DNA from: a virus
Reading direction: 5' to 3' (one strand)
Length of the DNA stretch: 39,752 nt
Virus record (IMG/VR): IMGVR_UViG_3300020411_002178
Coordinates: 1-39,752 of that record
Numbering within the stretch: the first letter of the stretch is position 1; every line of letters begins with the position of its first letter. The notes under the pieces are model-generated. The model searched no databases and was not told the DNA's origin. It saw nothing but the letters and a program-made list of their open reading frames with translations. The position numbers were made by a program, and so were the translations under genes. Shown here piece after piece: positions 9,234 to 18,141 of the stretch.

Positions 9234-11782
9234 TGGCAGAAAATAAAACAGGAATAGGTGGATTATATTCAAGCGGTTATGGCCCCTACATGACACGAAC
9301 AGACGCTCAATTTGTTAGAAGACCGGCTCAGAATTTTATGACTGGTCAAAATCTTCAGAACCCTCCATTGGACATTTTTGATGTTACGATGAATCCCGAT
9401 CAATTCTTTGGCGGTTCAGGAACTGGAACATTTAATCAACAATTTGAAGGAAGCGTACGACGTCCCGGATTAGGATCAGGTAATCCTAATTTAGGAGATC
9501 CAACCTTTGGTGGTGGGACCGTCCCAGGTGGCGGGGGTGCCGGGAACACCGGCGGGGGAGGATCTGGAGGTTCCGGAGGAGGTTCTGGAGGCGGCGGAGG
9601 TGACGGCGGCGTCATCATAGGTCCCGGACCAGGCGGAGGTGGTGGTGTTGATTTAGAATTACCCGTAGTTAAAGGGCCTGGGACTGGTGAACAAATATTA
9701 GGACTGTTAATTGGGGCTGGTGTTACAGCTGGAATGAATAAAATTATTGAAAAATTATCAAACGGAGCAGATCCAGAAGATTTAACAATTGAAGAACAAA
9801 CAAAAATTAACGAAGCTTTAAATCAAACTGGCTATGAGATGAGTGATAAATTAACAGACGTCATTGATAGTAAAGTAAATCCTATTATTGAAAATAATAT
9901 TGAAACTAAATTTGAGGAAGATTTGTATGATAATTTAGATCCCGATGAAGGTCTTGTTACGGATGTAGATGGCAATGTTATTGGCGCTTCAGATTTTACT
10001 GATTTAGATAATCTTATTGGTGGTGGAAATATATTTACTGATGGCAAAAGTCGAGTAACAGTTGACGAAGATGTAGCGGGAACTGATAAAGTAAAAAAAT
10101 TACAAGAGTTAAGGGATGCTGGTTTTGATGCTAGTACATCTTTGGATATTCTTGATAGCCTAGCTTTAGGAAGTCTTACTTTAGATGATTATAATTCTTT
10201 AGTTGATGTTACTGGAGCTACTACCGAAACAGGATCAACTTCTAACGAAACTACTTTTGAAGGAAAACGATCCTCTAATGAAATAGATTTAGATTCTTCA
10301 AATTATGGCATGGATGAATTTGGTAATTTTTATGATAACGCTGGAAATTTAGTTACGGGTGTTACTTCATCTTTATTAAGTAACGCTGCTAATGTAGGTA
10401 ATGTGGGAACTGGTATTACTCAATTAGTATCATCAGATGGTCTTTCCTCTACTTTTGCTGGTCTAAAAGGTGGTGTTCCTTTAGGTAATCAACCAGGAGC
10501 AACTATATTCGATTTTGGTTCAGCATTAGATAATGCAGAATATGTAATGGGAGGATTTCAAGAATCTACTATAGGTTTGTTAGGTCCTGATAAATACGCT
10601 TGGAGTTATGATTTAGATAGATATGTAACTGAAGATGAATTTATTAAGATGGGCGGAAAAGAAGCGCAAGAAATTATAGCTAGTGATTTACCGGAAGAGG
10701 CAGCGGCAGAAAGCGGAGGTATATTTGATTTCCTAAGCAAAGGTGGCGGAGATGTAGCTGGTTATAAAGGCGGCCTAAATGTTGGAGAAGGAATATCTGT
10801 TGCTTTATCAGCATTACAATTAGGCAATGCTATTAAAGAAGGAAGCGCTTCTGGCATGGCATCTGGAACTATGGGCATTATAACAACACTTGCAGGTGTT
10901 GGAGGATTACCGGGAATAGCAATAGGTATGGCTCCAGCGCTTATGCAAATGGCACTTGGAGGGCCAGAACCTTATACAGTTGGAACTGAAGCTACCGTAA
11001 GAGATGATGGATATGTAGATATTAAACCTGTATATGACGGAGGTCGTGAAATTGATACAGTAAAAACATTGGTGGGATCCGCTGACAAAGTAAATAGTAT
11101 TATCTTTCAAGCTAAATTAGAGGGAATAGATGTTGGTATAAATGATGAAGGAGCAAAAGCTATTTCTGATGCTACTACATTTACAAGTATGCCAGGAGGA
11201 AAAGAGAAAAGTGGTGTTGGATATGTCGGCCAACAAATTGAAGAGTTAGGCGGTTCAGATGCTGTTGCTACAAACGCTCTTATGAAAGCTATTGAAGTTG
11301 GTGGAGTAACTGGAGATGTTGAGGCTTTTGCAGAAATAGTAAATAGAGAAAAACCTGATGCATTTGATGAAGGCGGATGGGGTAAATTAAATAACCAAAT
11401 AGATCTTATTAATAATGCTGTCGATAGTGGATTAATTCCAGACGCTACAAGAAATTATGGAAAACCAGATAATGTAGTTGGATATAGAAATCCGGATCTC
11501 AATAATATATGGGATGACGCTGGCACTCCAGATGATTTTAGTGATGATGAATTAATATTTGCTGCACCATTCTCAAGCCAAGCATTATCTCAAGCACCTG
11601 GACTTCAAAACATTAGTTTAGGAAGTGACGAAGAAGTTGATAAATTTAATGCAATGATTGAAGCTAACAGAAAAGCTGATGATATTACTGAAGTTATAGC
11701 AAACTTACAAGGTGCTGGTTATGATGGCTTTGCCGATTACTTTGTTGATGAACTAGATAAAAGAAACGAAGGATCTATTTAA
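9233..11782 (+). CDS. Large structural protein with poly-Gly linker (849 aa)
   Basis: Last gene of the rightward structural run. Residues about 95-140 form an extreme Gly/Ser linker, encoded by a GC-rich tract (9510-9650) unlike its flanks. Residues 140-170 contain a hydrophobic stretch (EQILGLLIGAGVTAGMNKII). The middle is acidic with repeated DG and Asp turns. Residues about 520-585 are a small-residue hydrophobic region (ALSALQLGNA, GIITTLAGVGGLPGIAIGMA) that could cross or perturb a membrane. The stop overlaps the end of the convergent regulator gene. It is likely an internal virion or ejection protein. Confidence 0.65.
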   Translation: MAENKTGIGGLYSSGYGPYMTRTDAQFVRRPAQNFMTGQNLQNPPLDIFDVTMNPDQFFGGSGTGTFNQQFEGSVRRPGLGSGNPNLGDPTFGGGTVPGGGGAGNTGGGGSGGSGGGSGGGGGDGGVIIGPGPGGGGGVDLELPVVKGPGTGEQILGLLIGAGVTAGMNKIIEKLSNGADPEDLTIEEQTKINEALNQTGYEMSDKLTDVIDSKVNPIIENNIETKFEEDLYDNLDPDEGLVTDVDGNVIGASDFTDLDNLIGGGNIFTDGKSRVTVDEDVAGTDKVKKLQELRDAGFDASTSLDILDSLALGSLTLDDYNSLVDVTGATTETGSTSNETTFEGKRSSNEIDLDSSNYGMDEFGNFYDNAGNLVTGVTSSLLSNAANVGNVGTGITQLVSSDGLSSTFAGLKGGVPLGNQPGATIFDFGSALDNAEYVMGGFQESTIGLLGPDKYAWSYDLDRYVTEDEFIKMGGKEAQEIIASDLPEEAAAESGGIFDFLSKGGGDVAGYKGGLNVGEGISVALSALQLGNAIKEGSASGMASGTMGIITTLAGVGGLPGIAIGMAPALMQMALGGPEPYTVGTEATVRDDGYVDIKPVYDGGREIDTVKTLVGSADKVNSIIFQAKLEGIDVGINDEGAKAISDATTFTSMPGGKEKSGVGYVGQQIEELGGSDAVATNALMKAIEVGGVTGDVEAFAEIVNREKPDAFDEGGWGKLNNQIDLINNAVDSGLIPDATRNYGKPDNVVGYRNPDLNNIWDDAGTPDDFSDDELIFAAPFSSQALSQAPGLQNISLGSDEEVDKFNAMIEANRKADDITEVIANLQGAGYDGFADYFVDELDKRNEGSI

Positions 11783-11991
11783 GACGGCGTAGATAAACCT
11801 ATTGATTCAATACCACTAACAGAAACATCTTCATCTTTACCAAATTCATTATTCCATTGAAATCTAATTAATTGATTTAAAACAGATATTTGTGTCTTAC
11901 CTGAATGCTTGGCCATAATTCTTAAACGAGCTAGATCCTCTGTATATATTCTAGCTGTTGAATAGCTTTTTTCTTTTTTGTTTTCTGCCAT
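11779..11991 (-). CDS. Putative ribbon-helix-helix regulator (70 aa)
   Basis: A leftward gene convergent with the structural operon and divergent from the early operon, with GGAG before its ATG. The segment STARIYTEDLARLRIMAKHS, followed by a helix with SVLNQLIRF, fits the beta-strand/helix/helix layout of Arc/MetJ-type DNA-binding proteins. The C-terminal 20 residues are acidic and flexible. Its own promoter carries two TGTAAAC boxes, one over the -35 and one just after the -10. This is the geometry expected for autorepression. The fold is inferred from pattern; no structure-level check was possible. Confidence 0.6.
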   Translation of the reverse strand: MAENKKEKSYSTARIYTEDLARLRIMAKHSGKTQISVLNQLIRFQWNNEFGKDEDVSVSGIESIGLSTPS

Positions 11992-12016
11992 GTTACTCTC
12001 CTTAAAAACAGTTTAC

Positions 12017-12044
12017 ATTATATATATATTGTATCAGTTTACAA
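12017..12044 (-). promoter_or_regulatory. Leftward promoter of the ribbon-helix-helix gene
   Basis: On the minus strand TTGTAA and TATAAT are separated by 16 bases. The TGTAAAC box at 12037-12043 overlaps the -35, and a second box at 12011-12017 begins directly after the -10. The ATG at 11991 lies about 25 bases downstream. Confidence 0.65.
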
Positions 12045-12071
12045 GATTACAAAAAAAATATTTTTTTTTAC

Positions 12072-12100
12072 TTGTATTACAAATGTAAACGATATATAAA
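12072..12100 (+). promoter_or_regulatory. Rightward early promoter
   Basis: TTGTAT and TATAAA are separated by 17 bases in an AT-rich tract, about 56 bases before the first early gene. A third TGTAAAC box (12084-12090) lies in the spacer, where a bound repressor would block RNA polymerase. Confidence 0.5.
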
Positions 12101-12156
12101 AATCAAAACGGTGAAAAAAATCGCCAACTTATTAACTACTTATAAAGGATTAAAAA

Positions 12157-12633
12157 ATGCAAAAAAAAACATGCAACAAGTTTAGTAAACTTAAAATTAA
12201 CGAATTGTCAGAACAAGAGGTTGTAGAAAATCTTTTCCTTCTTACTCAACAACAAAGAGAAGATAGAAATACTGCCTCTAAACTCAGGAGTGCCTTACAT
12301 AGATATGATGGGCAACGCTTGATGGCACGGCTGCAAGACGATGGAGTGGATACCGGAACGAGAACCTTCGATCACGTTGATGGTTTCAAAGTTGAAGCCT
12401 CACTCACTCCAAAAGTACAATGGGATCAAGAACTGCTTTCTAAAGCATTTGATGATCTACAGCAGAAACACGGAAGTGATGCTGCTAAACATTACGCTGA
12501 TGTAAAATTAAGTGTGAGCGAACGCAAATATAAAAACGCTCCTCCTGAGATTAAAAATATACTTCAAAAAGCACGAACAGTTGTAGTGCCTGATGAAGCG
12601 TCTTTTAAAATCACTGAAAACAAGGGAGAATAA
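12157..12633 (+). CDS. Conserved early protein upstream of Sak4 ATPase (158 aa)
   Basis: First gene of the rightward early operon, with AAAGGAT upstream of an ATG followed by a run of A. The N-terminal half is charged and helical. The C-terminal part contains VQWDQELL, LSVSERKYKNAPPEI and ARTVVVPDEASFKI. I associate this arrangement with a conserved phage protein that sits beside Sak4-type ATPases, but I know no demonstrated activity. Its stop is one base before the next ATG. A role in single-strand annealing or nuclease control is a guess from neighbourhood only. Confidence 0.65.
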   Translation: MQKKTCNKFSKLKINELSEQEVVENLFLLTQQQREDRNTASKLRSALHRYDGQRLMARLQDDGVDTGTRTFDHVDGFKVEASLTPKVQWDQELLSKAFDDLQQKHGSDAAKHYADVKLSVSERKYKNAPPEIKNILQKARTVVVPDEASFKITENKGE

Positions 12634-12634
12634 C

Positions 12635-13474
12635 ATGGAAATAATTTCAGCTAATGAAAGATTAAATGCCGATTATGGTGCAAAAGTAATGTTACTTGGC
12701 GAGCCGGGCATTGGTAAAACAACACAGCTATTATCATTAAATCAAGAAAGAACATTGTTCTTAAATATTGAATCTGGTGATCTATCTGTTCGTAATTTTA
12801 AAGGTAAAACTTTAGAGCCAAGAGATTGGGAAGACTGTAAAGATATTGCAGTTTTATTAGGCGGACCGGATCCAGCTGTGACAGTATCAACCGGGAGTTA
12901 CAGTCAAGAACATTATGATAGAGTGGCTGCGAAATATCCAGATTTTGCAAAAGAAATAAAGGATGGTAATTTATATGATACTTTATTTGTAGACTCTATA
13001 AGTGTGGCATCTCGTTTATGTTATAAATGGGCAGAACAACAACCTGACGCTCAAACAAAAGGTGGCACTATAAACACAATGAAAGTTTATGGACAACTTA
13101 GAGTTGAGTTAGTGAGTTGGGCTACTCATTTACAACATATAAGAAACAAGAATGTAATCTTTGTAGGCATTCTTGATAAGAAAAAAGATGAGGCGGACAG
13201 AGACTATTATGAAATACAATTAGATGGTACTGCGCGTAACATCATTCCGGGTATTGTTGATGAACAATTATGTTACATCACGATACCTGATCCTAATCAA
13301 GATCCAAATCAACCTAAACAAATGATAAGAAAATTTGTCTGTAACAGAGACAACATTTGGGATCTACCAGCTAAAGATCGTTCTGGTAAATTAGAGCTTT
13401 TAGAAGAGGCTCACTTAGGCAATGTATTAGTAAAAATAACAGATAATAAACAATATACAAATCAGGAGAGATAA
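12635..13474 (+). CDS. Sak4-like / RecA-fold AAA ATPase for recombination (279 aa)
   Basis: The start is placed at 12635 because GGGAG precedes it; an upstream in-frame ATG would overlap the previous gene by 41 bases. Walker A is GEPGIGKT (residues 22-29) and Walker B is TLFVD (116-120), after which a Ser/Gly-rich region and a core strand (NVIFVGILDKKK) follow. This layout matches the short RecA-like phage ATPases (AAA_24/Sak4 type) that promote single-strand annealing or recombination with an SSB. The SSB-like gene follows immediately, as in other Sak4 modules. It acts in the cytoplasm at phage DNA. The general ATPase call is firm; the Sak4 subgroup is likely. Confidence 0.85.
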   Translation: MEIISANERLNADYGAKVMLLGEPGIGKTTQLLSLNQERTLFLNIESGDLSVRNFKGKTLEPRDWEDCKDIAVLLGGPDPAVTVSTGSYSQEHYDRVAAKYPDFAKEIKDGNLYDTLFVDSISVASRLCYKWAEQQPDAQTKGGTINTMKVYGQLRVELVSWATHLQHIRNKNVIFVGILDKKKDEADRDYYEIQLDGTARNIIPGIVDEQLCYITIPDPNQDPNQPKQMIRKFVCNRDNIWDLPAKDRSGKLELLEEAHLGNVLVKITDNKQYTNQER

Positions 13475-13475
13475 T

Positions 13476-14219
13476 ATGAATATGAATTTAACACAAGTAA
13501 ACACTGAATCAACTTCAGCATCAACAGAAAGGACTTTAATAGCCGATAAGACTATTGTTCCGGTAAAATTAACATTACAAGATCCAAGTAAAAATGTTGA
13601 TGAAGCGGGTATGCCTAGGAAACCTGAGCAAATTGTTCCGAACAATCCTTATGAACATTATTCCTCTCAACAAACAGGTGATAACAGAACTCGATATTTA
13701 AGAGTGAGATTTGATGTTATTGCCGGGCCAAATGAAGGATCTAGTTTTTGGCAAAACTTTACTGTCTTTCATGCTGATCCTAATAACATAAGTTTAGATA
13801 TAACAAGAGAAAATTTAAGAGCTTTTGTGTGTTCTAATTATAATATTTCTTGGAAAGATGATTCACCTGAAGCGGGTAAATTATTTAATCAAGTGGGTAA
13901 TGGATGGGATTTTTTAAACGGACTTCATGCTGTTGTTAAAGTAAAATTACAGCCGGGAAATTTAAAGAATGATGGATCTGGTGATAAGTGGCCTGATAGT
14001 AATGAGATATCTTACATACATGCTTTAGATAGAGGTACAGATATTTATTATCAATATGCTCAAGCTTTTGGTGTCATGCAAGGTCAAGCTGCTCCGACAT
14101 CTCAACCAGCACAACCGCCTGTTCAAGAGCAAGTAACACAAAATGTTCCTCCAGCTCAACCAGCTCAACCAGCTCAACCAACATCAAATAAACCTGATTG
14201 GTGGAAACCACAGGATTAA
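13476..14219 (+). CDS. SSB-like single-strand DNA-binding protein (247 aa)
   Basis: Follows the ATPase after one base, behind GGAGAG. Residues about 25-185 form a beta-rich domain with RTRYLRVRFDVIAG and SFWQNFTVF, then a helix and a second beta sheet (HAVVKVKLQPG). This resembles the DUF669-type phage proteins thought to replace SSB. The C-terminus is a Pro/Ala/Gln linker with PAQPAQPAQP repeats ending in WWKPQD, much like the flexible tail with a terminal interaction tip in bacterial SSBs. It likely coats single strands for the Sak4 ATPase. The stop overlaps the next ATG. Confidence 0.75.
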   Translation: MNMNLTQVNTESTSASTERTLIADKTIVPVKLTLQDPSKNVDEAGMPRKPEQIVPNNPYEHYSSQQTGDNRTRYLRVRFDVIAGPNEGSSFWQNFTVFHADPNNISLDITRENLRAFVCSNYNISWKDDSPEAGKLFNQVGNGWDFLNGLHAVVKVKLQPGNLKNDGSGDKWPDSNEISYIHALDRGTDIYYQYAQAFGVMQGQAAPTSQPAQPPVQEQVTQNVPPAQPAQPAQPTSNKPDWWKPQD

Positions 14220-14488
14220 TGATGGAATTAAGTAAGAGCATACTTACCAAGATGGGTACTGCCATTAAACTCATGGAAGAACTTCATAATGAAATACTTG
14301 AGTTTCATGAGATCAACCCTCATCTTTTTAAAGAAAGTCGAGGAAGAAAAAAATTTAGTGACAAAGCTGAAACAATTTTAAAGTTAAAATCTGAAGGTTT
14401 ATCAAATGTTCAGATTGGTAAAAAAGTAAATTGTTCAAATCAATATGTATCTCAAGTCATCCGCAGATCTGCGAATGGCGCAAAGTAA
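14219..14488 (+). CDS. Helix-turn-helix protein (89 aa)
   Basis: The start is the ATG within TAATG at 14219; a second ATG follows directly. The N-terminal 40 residues are helical. The C-terminal half, from GRKKFSDKAETILKL to SNVQIGKKVNCSNQYVSQVI, is a clear helix-turn-helix of the kind in resolvase or sigma region 4 C-termini. It could be a small transcription regulator or a replication accessory DNA binder. It overlaps the next gene by 14 bases. Confidence 0.65.
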   Translation: MMELSKSILTKMGTAIKLMEELHNEILEFHEINPHLFKESRGRKKFSDKAETILKLKSEGLSNVQIGKKVNCSNQYVSQVIRRSANGAK

Positions 14489-15038
14489 GTATCGCAAGAA
14501 CTCTAAGGGGGGCGCTCCAGGTTATGTTGACACCCTTAACATTAAAGCCTCCCTTAGAAACCTAAATATAACAAGCACGGGGTTAAAGAGTTGTTCTTCG
14601 TGTCATAACATAGGACATCATGGTTTTGGCAAATCAGATGTTTTTAACAAAGATATGAAATGGTTTTGTTGTCCTATGTGTCTAGCAAAAGAAGGAGTAA
14701 AAATGAAATATGATTGGAGGGATAGGCAACCTGATTTCGCCACAGTTGATATGGGCCATTTACCAGATGCATTAAAAGAATGCTTGCCTCAGGTTTTTAA
14801 ATTTTTAGAAGAAAAAAATTTGTTAAACAAAACATTACATGAATTTAGTAGAGAAGAAATATTTGATTTAATTTATAATTTACACATGATTTTTAAATCT
14901 ATAGAGCCGGAGGCTTTTATGATTTTTCATAGAGAAGTTATTGATGATTGGTTTTATAAAAAATATGAAAAACCTTTTACCAAAGAAGAAGAAGAAAAAA
15001 TTGATGATGAAGAAATTGATGATCCAATACCATTTTAG
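14475..15038 (+). CDS. Zinc-ribbon protein of the replication operon (187 aa)
   Basis: The start at 14475 is preferred over an ATG 30 bases upstream because it gives a modest overlap and a natural basic N-terminus. CSSC (about residue 40) and CPMC (about residue 68) are paired cysteines of a zinc ribbon. A helical domain follows, and the acidic tail ends in DDPIPF. Such zinc-ribbon proteins often lie between phage annealing and nuclease genes. I infer a DNA-binding adaptor role; no enzymatic motif is visible. Confidence 0.65.
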   Translation: MAQSKYRKNSKGGAPGYVDTLNIKASLRNLNITSTGLKSCSSCHNIGHHGFGKSDVFNKDMKWFCCPMCLAKEGVKMKYDWRDRQPDFATVDMGHLPDALKECLPQVFKFLEEKNLLNKTLHEFSREEIFDLIYNLHMIFKSIEPEAFMIFHREVIDDWFYKKYEKPFTKEEEEKIDDEEIDDPIPF

Positions 15039-15047
15039 GAGCTTTAA

Positions 15048-15800
15048 ATGTGGAATCTTTCAACCGTCCCAAATGAGGGAGATGTTTCTGATCGTATTAA
15101 CCCCTATGTTAATCACGCATTAGAATTAAAAAACAAAGACGAACCGATCCGAGGGTACATAGGTGGTTCTAATATAGGAACAGCATGTACACGAAAATTA
15201 CAATATCATCTTGAAGGACAACCAAGAGATGAGAATAACCCTTTAAAAGGCGATACATTACGAATTTTTCAAGCCGGGCATACTTATGAAGAAATGCTTA
15301 CCTTGTGGTTAAGAAACGGCGGCTTTGATTTAAGAACACATGATAGAAAAGGCAGACAATTTTCTTTTGAAACTGCTGGAGGAAATATAAAAGGTCATGT
15401 CGATGGCATTGTTGCGGGCGGACCTTTAGGAATTAAATATCCCATGTTATGGGAGTGTAAAAGTGCTAACGATAAAAATTTTAAATCGTTTCAACGCAAA
15501 GGTGTAGCACGACATAATGTTTTATATCATTCACAAATTGTTGTTTATCAATACTATATGAACTTGATGGAACACCCGGCATTGTTTTCCGTAGTAAATA
15601 AAAACACGCAAGAATTATATCATGAGTTAGTTCCTTTTGATTCTCAACTTGCGCAAGAATGTATTGATAAGGCTGTATTAGTAATAAAAGCGACAAAAGC
15701 AAAAGAGAGGCTTCCCCGCATTGCATTTGAGAGGGATCACTTTTCTTGTAGGTTTTGTGATTTTCAAACGCATTGTTGGGAGACGGAAAGTGAACTTTGA
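15048..15800 (+). CDS. Cas4/AddB-like PD-(D/E)XK Fe-S nuclease (250 aa)
   Basis: Behind an AGGAGC ribosome site. Visible motifs are C47, a GHTYEE motif with H78, GHVDG (D119), WECKS (E136, K138), QIVVY (Q163, Y167) and the C-terminal cysteines C234, C237 and C243. The order of the RecB-type active site plus one N-terminal and three C-terminal cysteines is the signature of Cas4/AddB-like exonucleases with a 4Fe-4S cluster. No cas1, cas2 or array is present, so a role in phage DNA end resection with the Sak4/SSB pair is more likely than CRISPR adaptation. The next gene overlaps by 11 bases. Confidence 0.85.
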   Translation: MWNLSTVPNEGDVSDRINPYVNHALELKNKDEPIRGYIGGSNIGTACTRKLQYHLEGQPRDENNPLKGDTLRIFQAGHTYEEMLTLWLRNGGFDLRTHDRKGRQFSFETAGGNIKGHVDGIVAGGPLGIKYPMLWECKSANDKNFKSFQRKGVARHNVLYHSQIVVYQYYMNLMEHPALFSVVNKNTQELYHELVPFDSQLAQECIDKAVLVIKATKAKERLPRIAFERDHFSCRFCDFQTHCWETESEL

Positions 15801-17877
15801 TTTACGATATGTAAAGACTACTGCTGAAGCATCGCCTCAACAAGACTTTAATTTAGAGAAATTTAAATCCGATTGTCAGTCGAGATTACCCCACATACTT
15901 CAACATCTTTTACCTAATGGTAAAATTAGGGGAGATGAATTTGTGTGTGGGGATTTACATGGTGGCCCCGGAGATTCTTGTTCGTTTAGTTTAAATAAAA
16001 ACACGCCTGGATTAGGCGGAGAGTTTAACGGCGGCAAAATGTTCGGAGACTTCATAGATCTATGGCAATATGTAAAAAATTGTGATTTTCAAGATGCCGT
16101 AAAAGATATTGGAGAATACATAAGTGTACCGACATCGCGTAAGCCGGTGCAAAGCGTGGCGCCAGCCACGCGCGAGGTCGTGAGTTCTAAAAAGCATATA
16201 TATAAAGATGAGAATAATGAGGTCATCTGTTATGTAATGCGAAAAGAATTTAAGGGTGGAGATAAGACATTTTATCCTGTGCTTCCCTCGGGAGAGAAAA
16301 AGTTCCCACAAGTTCGTCCATTATATAATCGCGAGAACATTGCAACATGTTCTAATGAAGATATGATTGTATTAGTGGAGGGAGAAAAGTGTGTGGACGC
16401 TCTTAGGGAAGTTGGTATTACAGCTACTACAGCTATGGCTGGATCGAATGCACCTGTTTCCAAGACCGATTGGTCCCCCTTAGATGGGCGTAATGTTGTT
16501 ATATGGCCAGACAATGATGAGTCTGGTTTGAAATATAGCACTGCCGCAGCATCGCATCTTTTAACTTTGTGTAATACTGTTCGGGTTTTACAACCGGAAC
16601 AAGGAAAGCCAAAAGGATGGGACGCAGCAGACGCTATCGCTGAAGGATTCGATATTGAGTCCTTTCTTTATAAGAAAGATACCGATGTAAAGATTATCAA
16701 TCTTCTCGATGATAGTCTATCTGTTTCTCAATATAAGGAAGGTCAAGCTCCTCAATTTGAATACCTTCTGGATAACACATTACCCCGAGGTGTCGCTGGC
16801 GTCATCGCTGCCGCCGGCGATACCGGTAAAGGTATGTTAACTTTAGATCTAGGGTTAAAACTTGCTTATGGTAAAGTTGGATATGATACAGCTTTCGATG
16901 CAACGCTGAGACAAAATGGATCTGTGGTTATGTTAACGGCTGAGGATGAAGCTGCGGAGATCCATAGAAGAATAGAGGGTGTTGATTTTGACGGCAGACG
17001 ATTTTCTGAAACGGGATATGATTTAAAAATATTACCCTTTCCTAACTATGGTGGAGTAAGACCAATTATTATTCCAACACGAAAAGGATTTGAAGCCACG
17101 GAAGAGTGGGAAGAGATTATAGCACAAATAAAGAAGATTGACGATTTAGTTCTTGTAGTCATAGATCCATTAGCATCATTTGTATATGTCGATATTAATG
17201 CGGATCCAGCAGCCGGGGCATTTGTTACCGGACACTTCGCAAGACTTGCAGCCGAAACGAACGCCACATGGCTCTTGGTGCATCATATGGCAAAAATGGA
17301 TATGAAGAACCCGGTAACAACACCTGAGCATGCACGAAACTTAATTCGTGGTACTTCAGCTATTGTAGATGGTCTTCGATTTGCATTTGCATTATGGACT
17401 CCACCAGAAAGTGAAATGAAACATTTATGTAAAATGCTCCGGATAGATTTTAAAAGAAATAAAATTGTTAATGGTGCTGTTGTGAAGAGTAATGGACCAG
17501 CCGATAGAGAGATCCGAACATTTGTCAGAAACTCGCATAGCGGATTACTTGAAGGGCGTAGTTCAGATCTTCAACTTGCACGTCGTGGTAGAGATTATGA
17601 ATTAGATGAATTAATTCTATGTGTTAAACAAGCTGCATTAGAGGGCAAACCTTTTACACAAACAGGTAAAGCCAATGGCATTGGTCATCATAAAGAAAGA
17701 CTAACACCAGACCTACAAGAGAAAGGTATAAACCATTTAGAAAAAATGGTGCAAACTTTAATTGATCAAGACAAGATTGTAAAAGCATCAGCGCCTGGAA
17801 TGAAACCGCGTGTCTGGTTAGATGTTCCTGACGGACCTTTTGCAACGGGACTTGGAGAATTTGAGCCGGGATCGTAA
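15790..17877 (+). CDS. TOPRIM primase - RecA-fold helicase fusion (695 aa)
   Basis: A GTG start at 15790 is chosen because GGGAG lies seven bases upstream; the next upstream ATG at 15721 would overlap the nuclease gene by 80 bases. Residues 40-110 include several Cys/His (C53, H57, C64). TOPRIM motifs are VEGEKC (E197) and WPDND (D241, D243). The helicase half has Walker A AAGDTGKG (341-348), Walker B VVIDP (D459) and HHMAK (H498), like RepA/AAA_25 helicases. The C-terminal 120 residues look like a winged-helix domain. It should prime and unwind phage DNA while the host supplies the polymerase. A GC-rich hairpin lies at 16154-16171. Confidence 0.85.
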   Translation: MNFDLRYVKTTAEASPQQDFNLEKFKSDCQSRLPHILQHLLPNGKIRGDEFVCGDLHGGPGDSCSFSLNKNTPGLGGEFNGGKMFGDFIDLWQYVKNCDFQDAVKDIGEYISVPTSRKPVQSVAPATREVVSSKKHIYKDENNEVICYVMRKEFKGGDKTFYPVLPSGEKKFPQVRPLYNRENIATCSNEDMIVLVEGEKCVDALREVGITATTAMAGSNAPVSKTDWSPLDGRNVVIWPDNDESGLKYSTAAASHLLTLCNTVRVLQPEQGKPKGWDAADAIAEGFDIESFLYKKDTDVKIINLLDDSLSVSQYKEGQAPQFEYLLDNTLPRGVAGVIAAAGDTGKGMLTLDLGLKLAYGKVGYDTAFDATLRQNGSVVMLTAEDEAAEIHRRIEGVDFDGRRFSETGYDLKILPFPNYGGVRPIIIPTRKGFEATEEWEEIIAQIKKIDDLVLVVIDPLASFVYVDINADPAAGAFVTGHFARLAAETNATWLLVHHMAKMDMKNPVTTPEHARNLIRGTSAIVDGLRFAFALWTPPESEMKHLCKMLRIDFKRNKIVNGAVVKSNGPADREIRTFVRNSHSGLLEGRSSDLQLARRGRDYELDELILCVKQAALEGKPFTQTGKANGIGHHKERLTPDLQEKGINHLEKMVQTLIDQDKIVKASAPGMKPRVWLDVPDGPFATGLGEFEPGS
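16154..16171. repeat. GC-rich hairpin in primase-helicase gene
   Basis: GCGTGGC and GCCACGC form a perfect seven-base-pair stem around a GCCA loop. The stem falls in the linker between the N-terminal and TOPRIM domains, encoding part of SVAPATREVV. Confidence 0.65.
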
Positions 17878-17878
17878 T

Positions 17879-18124
17879 ATGAATGTAAAATATATCATAA
17901 CAATTGAAATAGAGATGAAAGAAAAAACTCCTGATTGGAGTAAATGGAAAGATGTAGAAATTATTGGTATGGATCCTCCGAAGATTTTTAACATTAAGAG
18001 TTTCAATATTACTCATTTAGTTAAAAATTTAGAAAGAATATGTAAAAAATACTTAATGAAGGGAGATAAGGCCGAATTTAATGTAGATGTAAGCGAAATT
18101 AGCCTAAAAGACGATTTAAACTGA
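17879..18124 (+). CDS. Hypothetical early protein (81 aa)
   Basis: The start at 17879 follows the primase-helicase stop by one base; a start further upstream in frame would overlap that gene. The product is a charged alpha/beta protein (NVKYIITIEIEMKEK, then a basic helix). No family is recognised. It is probably translated from the early operon. Confidence 0.6.
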   Translation: MNVKYIITIEIEMKEKTPDWSKWKDVEIIGMDPPKIFNIKSFNITHLVKNLERICKKYLMKGDKAEFNVDVSEISLKDDLN

Positions 18125-18141
18125 TTACAGACGATTTAGGT

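Noticed and set aside
9436-9618. Antisense Pro-rich frame opposite the poly-Gly linker
   Set aside because: It is a shadow of the GC-rich glycine codons.
11779-12156. Lysogeny switch
   Set aside because: No integrase, excisionase or attachment site is seen; the regulator may simply time early expression.
15048-15800. CRISPR adaptation protein Cas4
   Set aside because: No cas1, cas2 or repeats; the neighbours are phage recombination genes.
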